A stretch of 64,000 nt of DNA from Streptomyces lincolnensis (GCF_001685355.1 NZ_CP016438.1:7068001-7132000); one strand, 5' to 3'; counted from the stretch's first letter, positions 48,855 to 58,575 are shown. Program-made: numbers and translations. Notes: generated by a model not told the origin, from the sequence alone.

Positions 48855-48909
48855 TTGCGGGCGGTCCGCGGGGTTCCTTAGGGTGGCGACGCCGAACACA
48901 CGTCTGTGT
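48855..48909 (+). promoter_or_regulatory. Promoter of the nSTAND gene with a downstream palindrome
   Basis: TTGCGG (48855-48860) and TAGGGT (48879-48884) are 18 bases apart, a good Streptomyces vegetative-type promoter. ACACA-cgtc-TGTGT (48896-48909) lies just after the probable start site and is a candidate operator, possibly for the helix-turn-helix domain of the gene itself. Confidence 0.55.
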
Positions 48910-48948
48910 CGCAGGGGGCAGGCGGAACCGGGGGGAGACGGAGCGGAC

Positions 48949-51900
48949 ATGGGCCGTCGCGAGACTCCTGTCGACCCGGCCGCCGGACCGGTCCCGCGGT
49001 TCGCCTACGAGCTGCGCAAGCTGCGCCAGGAGGCCGGCGGCGTCACCTACCGCGAACTCGCCCGCCGCGCCCACTTCTCGGTCACCGCGCTCTCCCAGGC
49101 CGCCGCCGGTGAGCAACTGCCCTCGCTCCAGGTGACCCTGGCCTACGTCCGGGCCTGCGACGGCGACGAGCCGGAGTGGGAGCGGCGCTGGCAGGAGACG
49201 GAACGGGAGGTCCGCGAGGCCACCGCCCGCCAGGACGACGACGCCGAGCCGCCGTACCAGGGCCTGGCCCGCTTCGAACCCGACGACCACGACCGGTACT
49301 TCGGCCGCGACCGGCTCGTCACCGCGCTGCGGGAGCTGGTCCACGAGCGCAGGTTCACCGCGGTCTTCGGCCCCTCCGGCAGCGGCAAGTCCTCCCTCCT
49401 GCGGGCCGGGCTGATCCCCGCCCTGCGCGCCGAGCGCGAACTCGCCGCCATCCGCGTCCTCACGCCGGGCGGACACCCGGCCCACACCCACGCCGACGTA
49501 CTGAAGGCCGTACGAGAACCGGCCGTGCGCGAAGAGGGCGCGGGGCAGTCGGAGGGGACCGGGCGTGACGTGCTCCTCGTCGTCGACCAGTTCGAAGAGG
49601 CATTCACCCTCTGCCGGGACGCGGCCGAACGCCGCGCCTTCATCGACCTGCTGCTCACCGCCCGCACGCCCGAGTCCCGGCTGCGGGTCGTCATCGCCGT
49701 CCGCGCGGACTTCTACGGCCGATGCGCCGAACACCGGGGCCTGGCGGACGCGTTGGGGGAGGCCGGGCTGCTGGTGGGGCCGATGGACCCGGCCGAGCTG
49801 CGCGAGGTGATCGTCAAACCGGCCCAGGCGGCGGGCCACATCGTCGAACGGACCCTGACCGCCCGCCTGGTGGAGGAGATCGCGGAGGAACCCGGCGGCC
49901 TCCCCCTGCTGTCCCACGTCCTGCGCGAGACCTGGCGCCGCCGCCACGGCCGGGCGCTGACCCTGGAGGCGTACGAGGCCGCGGGCGGTGTGCACGGCGC
50001 CATCGCCCAGACCGCCGAGGAGGTCTACGCCGGGCTCTCCACCGACCACGCGGAACTCGCCCGCCTGATCCTGCTGCGGCTGATCACCCCCGGCGAGGGC
50101 TCCCAGGACACCCGCCGCCCAGTCGATCGCGCCGAACTCGACTTCACGCACCCGCCGGGGCCGGCCACCACCCCTCCCGCCGCCCCCGCCGACGCGCCCC
50201 CGACCGCGCGCGCCCCCGACATCTCCCTCGTCCTGGACCGTCTCGCCCGAGCCCGGCTGATCACGCTCGACCACGACACCGTCGACCTCGCGCACGAGGC
50301 GCTGATCACCGCCTGGCCGCGGCTGTCCGGCTGGATCGACGCCGAGCGCGAACAACTGCGGGCGCACCGGCGGTTGACCGACGCGGCCCGCACCTGGGAC
50401 GAGCTGGGCCGCGACCCGGGCGCCCTCTACCGCGGCACACGGCTGGCCGCCGCGGAGGAGCAGCTCGCCGACGCCTCGCTCACCGTGCCGGAGCGCGCCT
50501 TCCTGACCGCGAGCAGCGGCGCGCGCCGGGGCGAACGCCGCAGGCGCCGCGGTCTCGTCGGAGCCCTCGCCACCCTGCTGGTCCTCGCGCTCGTCGCCGG
50601 CGCCGTGGCCTGGCAGCAGGGCCGCACCAGCGACCGGCGGCACGTGGAGGCCGAGGCCCGTCGGATCGCCGCGGTCGCCGACAGCGTGCGCTTCTCCGAC
50701 CCCCGCACCGCGATGCGGCTCAGCGTGGCCGCCGCACGGCTCGCCGACACGACCGAGACCCGGTCGGCGCTGATCGGGGCGATGGCCCAGCGGGACGAGG
50801 ACGTGTTCGCGGTGCCCGGCGCGGACGACGGCTTCGACGGCTCGGGCAACGACGTGCGCCGGGTGACGGCGGACGGCACCTCCGTGGTGTCCGTCACCGC
50901 CGACCGGGTCAGGATCTGGGACCTGCGCACGCACCGGCTCACCCTCTCCGCACCGGGTCCCGGGAAACGGATGGACGGTGTCCCGGCCGCCGTGGGCCCG
51001 GACGGCCGGACACTCGCGTTGCTGGCCGGCGAGGGGATCCAGCTGTGGGACGTGCGGACCGCGCGCGTGACCAGGACGCTCCCCGGTGTGGACGCCACAC
51101 AGCAGCCGGAGGTCGGTTTCGGCGGCCCCACCCTCGCCGCGGCGGACTGGAACGGGGACGTCCACGCCTGGGACCTGCGCACCGGCCGCCGGATGCTGCG
51201 GATCTCCGGGGTCACCGCGGACGGCCTGGCCGTCAGCCCCGACGGCCGGTGGCTCGCCCTGTGCACGGGCGCCCGGGCGGTGCAGATCTGGGACGTCGCG
51301 CACCGCAGGAAGGCCTCGGCGCCCTGGGCCGCGCGGGTGCGCCCGGGCGACTGCCTCGACGACACGCTGGCGTTCACCCCGGACAGCCGGACACTCACCG
51401 CCGTCAGCGGCGACGGAGTCCGCGGGTGGGACCTGCGCACCGGCCGCCGGACCCTGTTCTTGGAGGCGGCCGGGCTGACCCAGGTCTGGTTCGGCGCCGA
51501 CGACAGGTTCCTCATGGCCACGGGACCCCACCAACTCCTGGTGTGGCGGGTGGCGAACCCGTATCTGCCCGTGCTGCGCAAGCGGCTGACCGCCGACGAG
51601 TGGACCGGCGTCACCCTCGACCGCGGCGCCGGCGCGGTGCGCTACCTCAGCGGCTCGGGGACCGTCGTACGCTCGCTGTCACTCGGCGGGGCCAGGTCCG
51701 AACAGTGGCCGACGACGATGGCGTACCGGGCGCAGCTCTCCGGTGACGGCCGGATCCTGGCCCGCTCGGTCGACCAGGGCGGCGGACGGCGCTGGCAGGT
51801 CGTGGACACCCGCAGCGGCCGGGTGGTCTTCGAGCCCCCGGGCGGCACCTGCCCCGAGGGGGAGGACCGGGTCTGCGCCGACCTCGTGGCCCTCAGCGAC

Positions 51901-52782
51901 GACGGCCGCCACCTCGCGCGCGCCCGGAGCCTGGACCACCACCGGGCGGGGACGCCGGACGCGACCCGCATCACCGTGTGGGACGTCAGGACCCACCGCG
52001 CGTACGCCACCGTGGACATCCCGTCGGCCGGACAGGACGCCTTCGCCGTCAACGGGATCGCCCTCGACGCCCACGCCCGCACCCTGGTGGTGTTCCGGTC
52101 GGCGTTCCGGCCGTCCGTCGAACTGTGGGACCTGCGCCGGGAGAAACGGGTGAGGACGGTGCGCAGTGGCCGCCCCGGCGACTCCGTCGCCTACGACTCC
52201 ACCGGCACGGCCATGGCCCTGCGCCCCGACGGGGACCGGCTGGTGACCCAGGACGGGCTGGTCGCCGATCTCGGCGCCGGACGCGTGGAACCCCGCGTGC
52301 TCGGCGAGGACATGCTCCGGACGGCGGCTTTCAGCCCGGACGGCACCCGTCTGGCGGTGGGCGACATCCTGGGCCGGGTCACCCTGTGGGACGGGTCGGC
52401 GCGCACCCGCCTGGGTGTGCTGGACGGATCCGCCTCCGATGCCGGGGCCGAGCTGACGGGCGGAGTGACCGCGCTGGCCTTCTCCCACGACAGCCGCACC
52501 CTCGCGGTCGCGGACTCGGAGGGCACCGTGCGGCTCTGGGACGTCTCCTCGCAACGGCTCCTCGGCACCGCCCTGCCGACCCCGGGCGACCAGGCGCTGG
52601 CGCTGGCCTTCGGCCCGGGCGACGGCACGCTGTACGCCTCCGGCACCCACATCGCCGTACAGAAGTACGACCTCGCGCCGGACCATCTCGTCGCCCAGGT
52701 CTGCGCCCGCGCCGGCTCCGGCCTGTCCCGCGCCGACTGGCGGACGTACCTCCCGGACATCCCGTACCGCCGGACCTGCTGA
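48949..52782 (+). CDS. HTH-nSTAND1-WD40 repeat protein
   Basis: A 1277-residue signalling protein. Residues 16-72 are an XRE-like helix-turn-helix domain. The linker with FEPDDHDRYFGRD leads to a STAND NTPase with Walker A GPSGSGKSS (141-149) and Walker B LLVVDQFEE (about 207-215). A C-terminal helical part of the NTPase follows, with a membrane helix after RRRRG (about 534-556). The rest is about 12-14 WD40-like repeats with WDLRTHR-type ends (WDLRTGRRMLR, WDVRTAR, WDVSSQR). nSTAND proteins are sensor/switch ATPases; effectors are N-terminal. Start ATG 48949 behind GGGGGGAG. Confidence 0.9.
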   Translation: MGRRETPVDPAAGPVPRFAYELRKLRQEAGGVTYRELARRAHFSVTALSQAAAGEQLPSLQVTLAYVRACDGDEPEWERRWQETEREVREATARQDDDAEPPYQGLARFEPDDHDRYFGRDRLVTALRELVHERRFTAVFGPSGSGKSSLLRAGLIPALRAERELAAIRVLTPGGHPAHTHADVLKAVREPAVREEGAGQSEGTGRDVLLVVDQFEEAFTLCRDAAERRAFIDLLLTARTPESRLRVVIAVRADFYGRCAEHRGLADALGEAGLLVGPMDPAELREVIVKPAQAAGHIVERTLTARLVEEIAEEPGGLPLLSHVLRETWRRRHGRALTLEAYEAAGGVHGAIAQTAEEVYAGLSTDHAELARLILLRLITPGEGSQDTRRPVDRAELDFTHPPGPATTPPAAPADAPPTARAPDISLVLDRLARARLITLDHDTVDLAHEALITAWPRLSGWIDAEREQLRAHRRLTDAARTWDELGRDPGALYRGTRLAAAEEQLADASLTVPERAFLTASSGARRGERRRRRGLVGALATLLVLALVAGAVAWQQGRTSDRRHVEAEARRIAAVADSVRFSDPRTAMRLSVAAARLADTTETRSALIGAMAQRDEDVFAVPGADDGFDGSGNDVRRVTADGTSVVSVTADRVRIWDLRTHRLTLSAPGPGKRMDGVPAAVGPDGRTLALLAGEGIQLWDVRTARVTRTLPGVDATQQPEVGFGGPTLAAADWNGDVHAWDLRTGRRMLRISGVTADGLAVSPDGRWLALCTGARAVQIWDVAHRRKASAPWAARVRPGDCLDDTLAFTPDSRTLTAVSGDGVRGWDLRTGRRTLFLEAAGLTQVWFGADDRFLMATGPHQLLVWRVANPYLPVLRKRLTADEWTGVTLDRGAGAVRYLSGSGTVVRSLSLGGARSEQWPTTMAYRAQLSGDGRILARSVDQGGGRRWQVVDTRSGRVVFEPPGGTCPEGEDRVCADLVALSDDGRHLARARSLDHHRAGTPDATRITVWDVRTHRAYATVDIPSAGQDAFAVNGIALDAHARTLVVFRSAFRPSVELWDLRREKRVRTVRSGRPGDSVAYDSTGTAMALRPDGDRLVTQDGLVADLGAGRVEPRVLGEDMLRTAAFSPDGTRLAVGDILGRVTLWDGSARTRLGVLDGSASDAGAELTGGVTALAFSHDSRTLAVADSEGTVRLWDVSSQRLLGTALPTPGDQALALAFGPGDGTLYASGTHIAVQKYDLAPDHLVAQVCARAGSGLSRADWRTYLPDIPYRRTC

Positions 52783-52862
52783 CGCGCCGAGCCACCGAGC
52801 CACGTACCGGCGAACTCGCCGATCCCCGGCGCCGGGACACGTCCCCCGCATACGGTGTCGCC

Positions 52863-53459
52863 GTGTCCTCCTCCGACTCCGGTTCCGACTCCGTCGACTC
52901 CGGCGAACCCCGTCCCTTCCGCTCCGCTGCCGACCTCGACGCCTGGCTGAGCGCCCACCCCGCGCCGTACCCGGGGCTGTGGGTGAAGGTCGCGAAGAAG
53001 GGCTCGGGTCTGCCCTCCGTGACCGCCGCCGAGGTCAACGACGTGGCCCTGTGCCACGGCTGGATCACCGGGCATCGCAAGAGCCTGGACGCCGTGCACT
53101 ACCTCCAGCGGATCACCCCGCGCCGGCCCGGCAGCCTCTGGTCGATGGTCAACGTGCGCCGCGTGGAGGAACTGACCGCCGCCGGCCGTATGCGCCCCGC
53201 GGGTCTCGCGGAGGTGGCCGCGGCGAAGGCGGACGGGCGGTGGGAGAAGGCGTACGCGTCACAGCGTGAGGCCGCGGTTCCCGACGACCTGGCCGCCGCG
53301 CTGGAGCGGGACCCGGCGGCCCGGGCGGCCTTCGAACGCCTCGGGAGAACGGACCGCTACCTGCTCGCGCTCCCTCTCCTGCGGGCCCGTACCCCGCGGA
53401 GCCGGGCGGAGCGGCTGTCGGCCGCGCTCACCCGGCTGACCCGGGACCCACCGCCGTGA
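52863..53459 (+). CDS. YdeI/OmpD-associated family protein
   Basis: A 198-residue cytosolic protein of the bacteriocin-protection YdeI/OmpD-associated family. Signatures: AWLSAHPAPYPGLWVKVAKKGSG, the LCHGWITGHRKSLD segment and ITPRRPGSLWSMVNVRRVEEL. In E. coli the family member has been linked to survival under polymyxin or envelope stress. Biochemical role unknown. GTG start at 52863 precedes a Ser/Asp-rich start (SSSDSGSDSVDSGE). It follows the nSTAND gene after 80 bases, which may be chance. Confidence 0.85.
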   Translation: MSSSDSGSDSVDSGEPRPFRSAADLDAWLSAHPAPYPGLWVKVAKKGSGLPSVTAAEVNDVALCHGWITGHRKSLDAVHYLQRITPRRPGSLWSMVNVRRVEELTAAGRMRPAGLAEVAAAKADGRWEKAYASQREAAVPDDLAAALERDPAARAAFERLGRTDRYLLALPLLRARTPRSRAERLSAALTRLTRDPPP

Positions 53460-53470
53460 ACGGCGTGGGC

Positions 53471-54025
53471 TCAGGCGTTCTTGATCGCGGAGATGTCGAA
53501 GCTCAGCTTGATCTTGTCGGAGATCAGGACGCCGCCCGTCTCCAGGGTCGCGTTCCAGGTCAGGCCCCAGTCGGAGCGCTTGATCTCCGCCTTGCCCTCG
53601 AAGCCGACGCGCTCGTTGCCGAAGGGGTCCTTGGCGGAACCGTTGAACTCCAGGTCGATGCTGATCGGCCGGGTGGTGCCGAGGATGGTCAGGTCACCGG
53701 TGATCCGGTAGTCCTCGTCCCCGAGCGCCTCCGCCTTGGTGGAGCGGAAGGTCATCGTCGGGAACTCCTCGATCTTGAAGAACTCCGCGCTCTTGAGGTG
53801 CCCGTCACGGTCCGCCGACCCGGTGTCGATGCTGTCCATCTTGACGTCGATGGAGGCCGTCGACGCGGCCGGGTCGCCGCCGTCCAGGTGCAGCGAGCCG
53901 CTGAAGTCGACGAACTTGCCCTTCACGTTGGTCACCATGGCGTGGCGGACGGTGAAGCCGATCGTGGAGTGGGCGGTGTCGATCGTGTAGTCGCCGGTCA
54001 GTGCGGTCAGGTCGGTGTTCGCCAT
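53471..54025 (-). CDS. YceI family protein
   Basis: A 184-residue lipocalin-like protein that binds polyprenoid or amide lipids in known members. Signatures: GDYTIDTAHSTIGFTVRHAMVTNVKG, HLKSAEFFKIEEFPTMTFRS and FGNERVGFEGKAEIKRSDWGL. No signal peptide is visible, so this is the cytosolic type. GGGAG precedes the ATG. Its promoter lies within a 15-bp inverted repeat, so it is likely under tight repression, perhaps by a MarR-type regulator located elsewhere. It is convergent with the YdeI-like gene, with stops about ten bases apart. Confidence 0.93.
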   Translation of the reverse strand: MANTDLTALTGDYTIDTAHSTIGFTVRHAMVTNVKGKFVDFSGSLHLDGGDPAASTASIDVKMDSIDTGSADRDGHLKSAEFFKIEEFPTMTFRSTKAEALGDEDYRITGDLTILGTTRPISIDLEFNGSAKDPFGNERVGFEGKAEIKRSDWGLTWNATLETGGVLISDKIKLSFDISAIKNA

Positions 54026-54046
54026 GGCGTGCTCCCAGAAGTGAGG

Positions 54047-54109
54047 ATGTTGAACGTTGAACTATCTAACGGAAACGACGGTAGGCCTATTCCATTCAAC
54101 TTTCAACAT
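54047..54109. promoter_or_regulatory. Operator-like 15-bp inverted repeat upstream of the YceI gene
   Basis: ATGTTGAACGTTGAA (54047-54061) and TTCAACTTTCAACAT (54095-54109) are inverted copies with one mismatch and 33 bases between. Each arm is itself built of two GTTGAA-like half-sites. The AT-rich TTAGATAG between the arms on the minus strand is a candidate -10. Typical of MarR-family sites; the regulator gene is not in this window. Confidence 0.65.
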
Positions 54110-54175
54110 CATTGACGAAGTATCGGCGGGAGAGCCGACGGGAGAGCCGACGAAGGTGTCGGCGGGAGCACCGGC

Positions 54176-56512
54176 GTGAGCCGCCCCAGCCGCCGAGCCG
54201 TCCTGCTCACGGCGGCCCTCCTGGCCACCGTCGCCCCCACCCGACGCGACGACCCGGCCGATCCGGCCGACCCCTACGACACGCTCCGCCGCCGCTGGCT
54301 CGACATCGCCCTCGGCACCGGCTACGACCCCGCCGCCGAGCCCTACGCCTCCCGCCTCGCCGAGACCGGCCGACTCGCCCGCGGCTTCCGCGCGAGCATG
54401 ACCCCGACCGCCACCTCCCTGTGGCCCGGCCAGCCCTACGACCCGCCCGCCGGCATCACCCAGAGCTACGGCCGCCTGTGGACCATGACCAGGGCCTACG
54501 TCTGCCCGGGCACCGGCTCGACCGGCGACGAGACGCTCCTCGCCGCCACCCTGCGCGGCCTCGACCACCTCTCCGCGACCGTCTACAACCCCGGCACCAC
54601 CCGCTACGGCAACTGGTGGGAATGGCAGATCGGCAGCCCCCGTCCGCTCATGGACATCACGGCCGCCCTGTACGACCACCTCGCCGACGCCCAGCGGGCC
54701 GCCGCCTGCGCCGCCGTCGACCACTTCATCCCCGACGGCATGCTCACCGACTACTCCGGCACCTCCACCGGCGCCAACCGCGTCGACCTGTGCCGCTCGG
54801 TCGCCGTGCGGGGGATCGTCGGCCGAGCCCCCGACCGGATCGCCCTCGCCCGCGACGCGCTCTCCCCGGTCTTCCCGCACGTCACCCGGGGCGACGGCCT
54901 CTACGCCGACGGCTCCTTCGTGCAGCACACCTGGGTCGCCTACTCGGGGACCTACGGCCAGGTCATGCTCGACGGGCTCGGCCGCCTCTTCGCGCTGCTC
55001 GCCGGATCCGAGTGGGAGGTGACCGACCCGAACCGGCAGATCATCCTGGACAGCGTCGAGCACGCCTACGCGCCCCTCATCCACGACGGCCTGGTCATGG
55101 ACAGCGTCAACGGCCGTGCCATCAGCCGGGGCCTGCTCAAGAGCGACGACCGCCACGTCCTGCGCGGCGACCACTTCCACGGCCAGGGCATCATCGCCGC
55201 CATCGCCCTCCTCGCGGCCGGCGCGAGCCCGGCCGAGCGCGAGCGCTGGTACGGCCGTGTCAAGGGCTGGATCGAACGCAACGCCCGGGACGCCGGGCAC
55301 GCCGGGAGCGCGGTCACACCGATCCTGACCGCCCCTCAGTACGACGTGGCCGACCTCGCCCGCCTGCACGCGGTCGCCGGCTCCCCGGTCCCGGCCGCCC
55401 CCGAACCCCACGGCCACCGGCTCTTCGCCGCCATGGACCGGGCCGTCCACCGCGGCCCCGGGTTCACCGCGAACATCGCCATGGCGAGCGACCGTATCGC
55501 GTACTACGAGTGCGGCAACGGCGAGAACCCGCGCGGCTGGCACACCGGCGCAGGCCTGCTCTCCTGGTGGCCGGACGGCCGCTCGGACCAGTACACCGAC
55601 TGGTTCTGGCCCACCGTCGACTGGTACCGCCTGCCCGGCACCACCGTCTCCACCCGGCGCCTGGCCGACCGGGCGGGCGGCGAGTGGGGCGAGCCCAAGC
55701 CGGACGTGCGATGGGTCGGCGGCACCACCGACGGCGAGTACGCGGCGATCGGCCAGCATCTGAAAGGGCTCCAGTCCACGCTCCAGGCCCGCAAGTCGTG
55801 GTTCTGCCTGCCCGACGCGATCGTCTGCCTCGGCGCGGGCATCACCTGCGCCGACGGCGTCCCGGTCGAGACGGTCGTCGACAACCGCAACCTCGGGGAG
55901 GGCGGGACGCCGGAGTTCGTACGAGGAAGGGGCTGGGCCCATCTCCAGGGTCACGGCGGCTGGCTGGTCCCCGACGGCGAGCTGCGCACCCTGCGCGAGG
56001 ACCGCACCGGCGCCTGGTCCGACATCAACACCACCAGCACGACCGAGCGCCGCACCCGCCGCTGGCAGACCCTCTGGCTGGACCACGGCACCGACCCGAC
56101 GGACGCCGGCTACCTCTACGTCCTGCTGCCGGGCGCCTCCCGCCGTACGGTCGCCGCCCGCGCCGCCGACCGGCACTGGCTGTCGGTCCTCGCCAACGAC
56201 ACCACCTGCCAGGCGGTCCGCGTCGCCGGGGTCACGGCGGCCACCTTCTGGCGTCCCGGCACGGCCGGTGGTGTGACCGCCTCGGCCGGCGCGAGCGTCC
56301 TGGTCCGCCGCCGGGGCGGTACCGCCACCCTCCACGTCAGCGAGCCGCCCCGTACCGGCGAACCCCTGGAGATCACCTGGGACCGTCCGGTACGCCGGGT
56401 GATCCGGGCCGACGACTCGGTCGAGGTCCTGGCCACGGGCCGCCGTCTGCGCGTCCGTGTCACTCCGGGGAGGGCATGTGCCACCCATGGATGTGAGGTG
56501 ACTCTCAGCTGA
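54176..56512 (+). CDS. Polysaccharide lyase family 8 (hyaluronate/chondroitin/xanthan lyase type)
   Basis: A 778-residue exported lyase. N-terminal SRRAVLLTAALLATVA is a short Tat-like or Sec signal. The alpha/alpha-barrel (about 30-380) carries the likely catalytic set Asn201 (TGANRVD), His251 (DGSFVQHTW) and Tyr260 (SGTYGQ), and the aromatic patch GNWWEWQIG. The beta-sandwich domains (380-770) show GENPRGWHTGAG and the QARKSWFCLPD segment. It beta-eliminates uronic-acid glycosides; the exact polymer cannot be read. GTG start at 54176 behind GGGAG; a short CGGGAGAGCCGA direct repeat lies upstream. Confidence 0.9.
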   Translation: MSRPSRRAVLLTAALLATVAPTRRDDPADPADPYDTLRRRWLDIALGTGYDPAAEPYASRLAETGRLARGFRASMTPTATSLWPGQPYDPPAGITQSYGRLWTMTRAYVCPGTGSTGDETLLAATLRGLDHLSATVYNPGTTRYGNWWEWQIGSPRPLMDITAALYDHLADAQRAAACAAVDHFIPDGMLTDYSGTSTGANRVDLCRSVAVRGIVGRAPDRIALARDALSPVFPHVTRGDGLYADGSFVQHTWVAYSGTYGQVMLDGLGRLFALLAGSEWEVTDPNRQIILDSVEHAYAPLIHDGLVMDSVNGRAISRGLLKSDDRHVLRGDHFHGQGIIAAIALLAAGASPAERERWYGRVKGWIERNARDAGHAGSAVTPILTAPQYDVADLARLHAVAGSPVPAAPEPHGHRLFAAMDRAVHRGPGFTANIAMASDRIAYYECGNGENPRGWHTGAGLLSWWPDGRSDQYTDWFWPTVDWYRLPGTTVSTRRLADRAGGEWGEPKPDVRWVGGTTDGEYAAIGQHLKGLQSTLQARKSWFCLPDAIVCLGAGITCADGVPVETVVDNRNLGEGGTPEFVRGRGWAHLQGHGGWLVPDGELRTLREDRTGAWSDINTTSTTERRTRRWQTLWLDHGTDPTDAGYLYVLLPGASRRTVAARAADRHWLSVLANDTTCQAVRVAGVTAATFWRPGTAGGVTASAGASVLVRRRGGTATLHVSEPPRTGEPLEITWDRPVRRVIRADDSVEVLATGRRLRVRVTPGRACATHGCEVTLS

Positions 56513-56666
56513 CCACTTTGTGCGACCTCTACAAGGGGGAGGCCCTCTGAGCAGTCGGAACGGCTGCATGCCGGTGAGGTTCTGTTCAGTGGTACCAGGA
56601 AAACGCTCCGGAGACTGTACGGAGTCGACGGCAGGCTTTCCTTGGCTGGCTTCGTAAGGTCGCTAC

Positions 56667-58262
56667 ATGACCGTTTTGGATGAGGCGCAGGGTGAGTCGA
56701 CGGGCGAGCCCACGGACGCGCGCGGGCGAGTGGCCGAACTGCACGACATCCGTGCGCAGGCCCTGGCCGGCCCGAGCGAGAAGGCGACCGAGGCGCAGCA
56801 CGCCAAGGGCAAGCTGACCGCGCGGGAGCGCATCGAGCTGCTCCTCGACCCCGGTACCTTCCGGGAGGTCGAGCAACTGCGCCGGCACCGGGCCCAGGGC
56901 TTCGGCCTGGAGGCCAAGAAGCCGTACACCGACGGTGTCATCACCGGCTGGGGCACGGTGGAGGGCCGGACGGTCTTCGTGTACGCGCACGACTTCCGGA
57001 TCTTCGGCGGCGCGCTGGGCGAGGCCCATGCCACGAAGATCCACAAGATCATGGACATGGCCATCGCGGCCGGTGCCCCGCTGGTCTCCCTGAACGACGG
57101 CGCGGGCGCCCGTATCCAGGAGGGCGTCTCCGCCCTCGCCGGCTACGGCGGCATCTTCCAGCGCAACACCAAGGCCTCCGGGGTCATCCCGCAGATCTCG
57201 GTGATGCTCGGCCCGTGCGCGGGCGGCGCGGCCTACAGCCCCGCCCTCACCGACTTCGTGTTCATGGTCCGCGAGACGTCCCAGATGTTCATCACCGGCC
57301 CGGACGTCGTCAAGGCGGTCACCGGCGAGGAGATCACCCAGAACGGCCTGGGCGGCGCGGACGTGCACGCCGAGACCTCCGGCGTGTGCCACTTCGCCTA
57401 CGACGACGAGGAGACGTGCCTCGCCGAGGTGCGCTACCTGCTGTCGATGCTCCCGCAGAACAACCGCGAGAACCCGCCCCGCGCGGAGGCCACCGACGCG
57501 CCGGAGCGCCGCTCGGACGTCCTGCTCGACCTGGTCCCGGCCGACGGCAACCGTCCGTACGACATGACCAAGGTCATCGAGGAGATCGTCGACGACGGCG
57601 ACTACCTGGAGATCCACGAGCGCTGGGCCCGCAACATCATCTGCGCCCTGGCCCGGCTGGACGGCCAGGTCGTCGGCATCGTGGCGAACCAGCCGTCGAC
57701 GCTGGCCGGTGTCCTGGACATCGAGGCATCCGAAAAAGCTGCACGTTTCGTCCAGATGTGTGACGCTTTTAACATCCCGATCGTCACTTTCCTGGACGTC
57801 CCCGGGTTCCTCCCGGGCGTCGACCAGGAGCACGGCGGCATCATCCGCCACGGCGCGAAGCTGCTCTACGCCTACTGCAACGCGACCGTGCCGCGGATCT
57901 CGCTGATCCTGCGCAAGGCCTACGGGGGTGCCTACATCGTCATGGACAGCCAGTCCATCGGCGCCGACCTCACCTACGCCTGGCCGACGAACGAGATCGC
58001 CGTGATGGGCGCGGAAGGCGCGGCCAACGTCATCTTCCGCCGCCAGATCGCCGACGCCGAGGACCCCGAGGCCATGCGGGCCCGCATGGTCAAGGAGTAC
58101 AAGTCCGAGCTCATGCACCCCTACTACGCGGCCGAGCGCGGCCTGGTCGACGACGTCATCGACCCGGCCGAGACCCGCGAGGTCCTCATCTCCTCGCTCG
58201 CGATGCTCCAGACCAAGCACGCCGACCTGCCCTCCCGCAAGCACGGCAACCCCCCGCAGTAA
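56667..58262 (+). CDS. accB: Acyl-CoA carboxylase carboxyltransferase (beta) subunit
   Basis: A 531-residue carboxyltransferase that moves CO2 from biotin to acetyl-CoA or propionyl-CoA, giving malonyl- or methylmalonyl-CoA for fatty acid and polyketide synthesis. The N-terminal half has VYAHDFRIFGGALGEAHA and NDGAGARIQEGVSALAGYG; the oxyanion-type GPCAGGAAYSPAL; the C-terminal half FLDVPGFLPGVDQEHGGIIRH and LRKAYGGAYIVMDS. The C-terminal position after YGGAY that sets acetyl/propionyl specificity in this family is not conclusive from inspection. Next to the epsilon subunit gene, as in S. coelicolor accB-accE (from memory). Confidence 0.94.
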   Translation: MTVLDEAQGESTGEPTDARGRVAELHDIRAQALAGPSEKATEAQHAKGKLTARERIELLLDPGTFREVEQLRRHRAQGFGLEAKKPYTDGVITGWGTVEGRTVFVYAHDFRIFGGALGEAHATKIHKIMDMAIAAGAPLVSLNDGAGARIQEGVSALAGYGGIFQRNTKASGVIPQISVMLGPCAGGAAYSPALTDFVFMVRETSQMFITGPDVVKAVTGEEITQNGLGGADVHAETSGVCHFAYDDEETCLAEVRYLLSMLPQNNRENPPRAEATDAPERRSDVLLDLVPADGNRPYDMTKVIEEIVDDGDYLEIHERWARNIICALARLDGQVVGIVANQPSTLAGVLDIEASEKAARFVQMCDAFNIPIVTFLDVPGFLPGVDQEHGGIIRHGAKLLYAYCNATVPRISLILRKAYGGAYIVMDSQSIGADLTYAWPTNEIAVMGAEGAANVIFRRQIADAEDPEAMRARMVKEYKSELMHPYYAAERGLVDDVIDPAETREVLISSLAMLQTKHADLPSRKHGNPPQ

Positions 58263-58319
58263 CCCAGCGGACGCTCCGCGACACCCCAGCGGAAACCTCA
58301 TCCACGGAGACTGTGACCT

Positions 58320-58514
58320 ATGAGCACCCCTGACATCCGCGTCGAGAAGGGCCACGCCGAGCCCGAGGAAGTCGCCGCCATCACGGCGATCCTCCTGGCC
58401 CGCGCCGCCGCCCAGCCCGCCGACCCCACCCCGACCCACCGCGGCCGCCCCCGGGCCGGCTGGCGCCGCCTGGAGCGCGAGGGCGGCTTCCGCGCCCCGC
58501 ACAGCTGGCGGTAA
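58320..58514 (+). CDS. accE: Acyl-CoA carboxylase epsilon subunit
   Basis: A 64-residue small subunit that stimulates and stabilises the carboxylase complex. It has the family pattern IRVEKGHAEPEEVAAITAIL near the N-terminus and the short C-terminal tail WRRLEREGGFRAPHSWR. GGAGA lies nine bases before the ATG. It follows accB by 57 bases and should be co-transcribed. The biotinylated alpha subunit is not in this window. Confidence 0.92.
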   Translation: MSTPDIRVEKGHAEPEEVAAITAILLARAAAQPADPTPTHRGRPRAGWRRLEREGGFRAPHSWR

Positions 58515-58533
58515 GCCGTAGGACGCCACAAAG

Positions 58534-58567
58534 AAGGGCCCCTCTCTTCGCAAGAGAGGGGCCCTTC
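58534..58567 (+). terminator. Terminator after accE
   Basis: GAAGGGCCCCTCTCTT (58534-58549) pairs with AAGAGAGGGCCCTTC (58553-58567), one bulged C, loop CGC. It ends the accB-accE unit and lies between convergent transcripts, so it can also protect against read-through from conservon 1. Confidence 0.85.
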
Positions 58568-58575
58568 TCGCGTGT

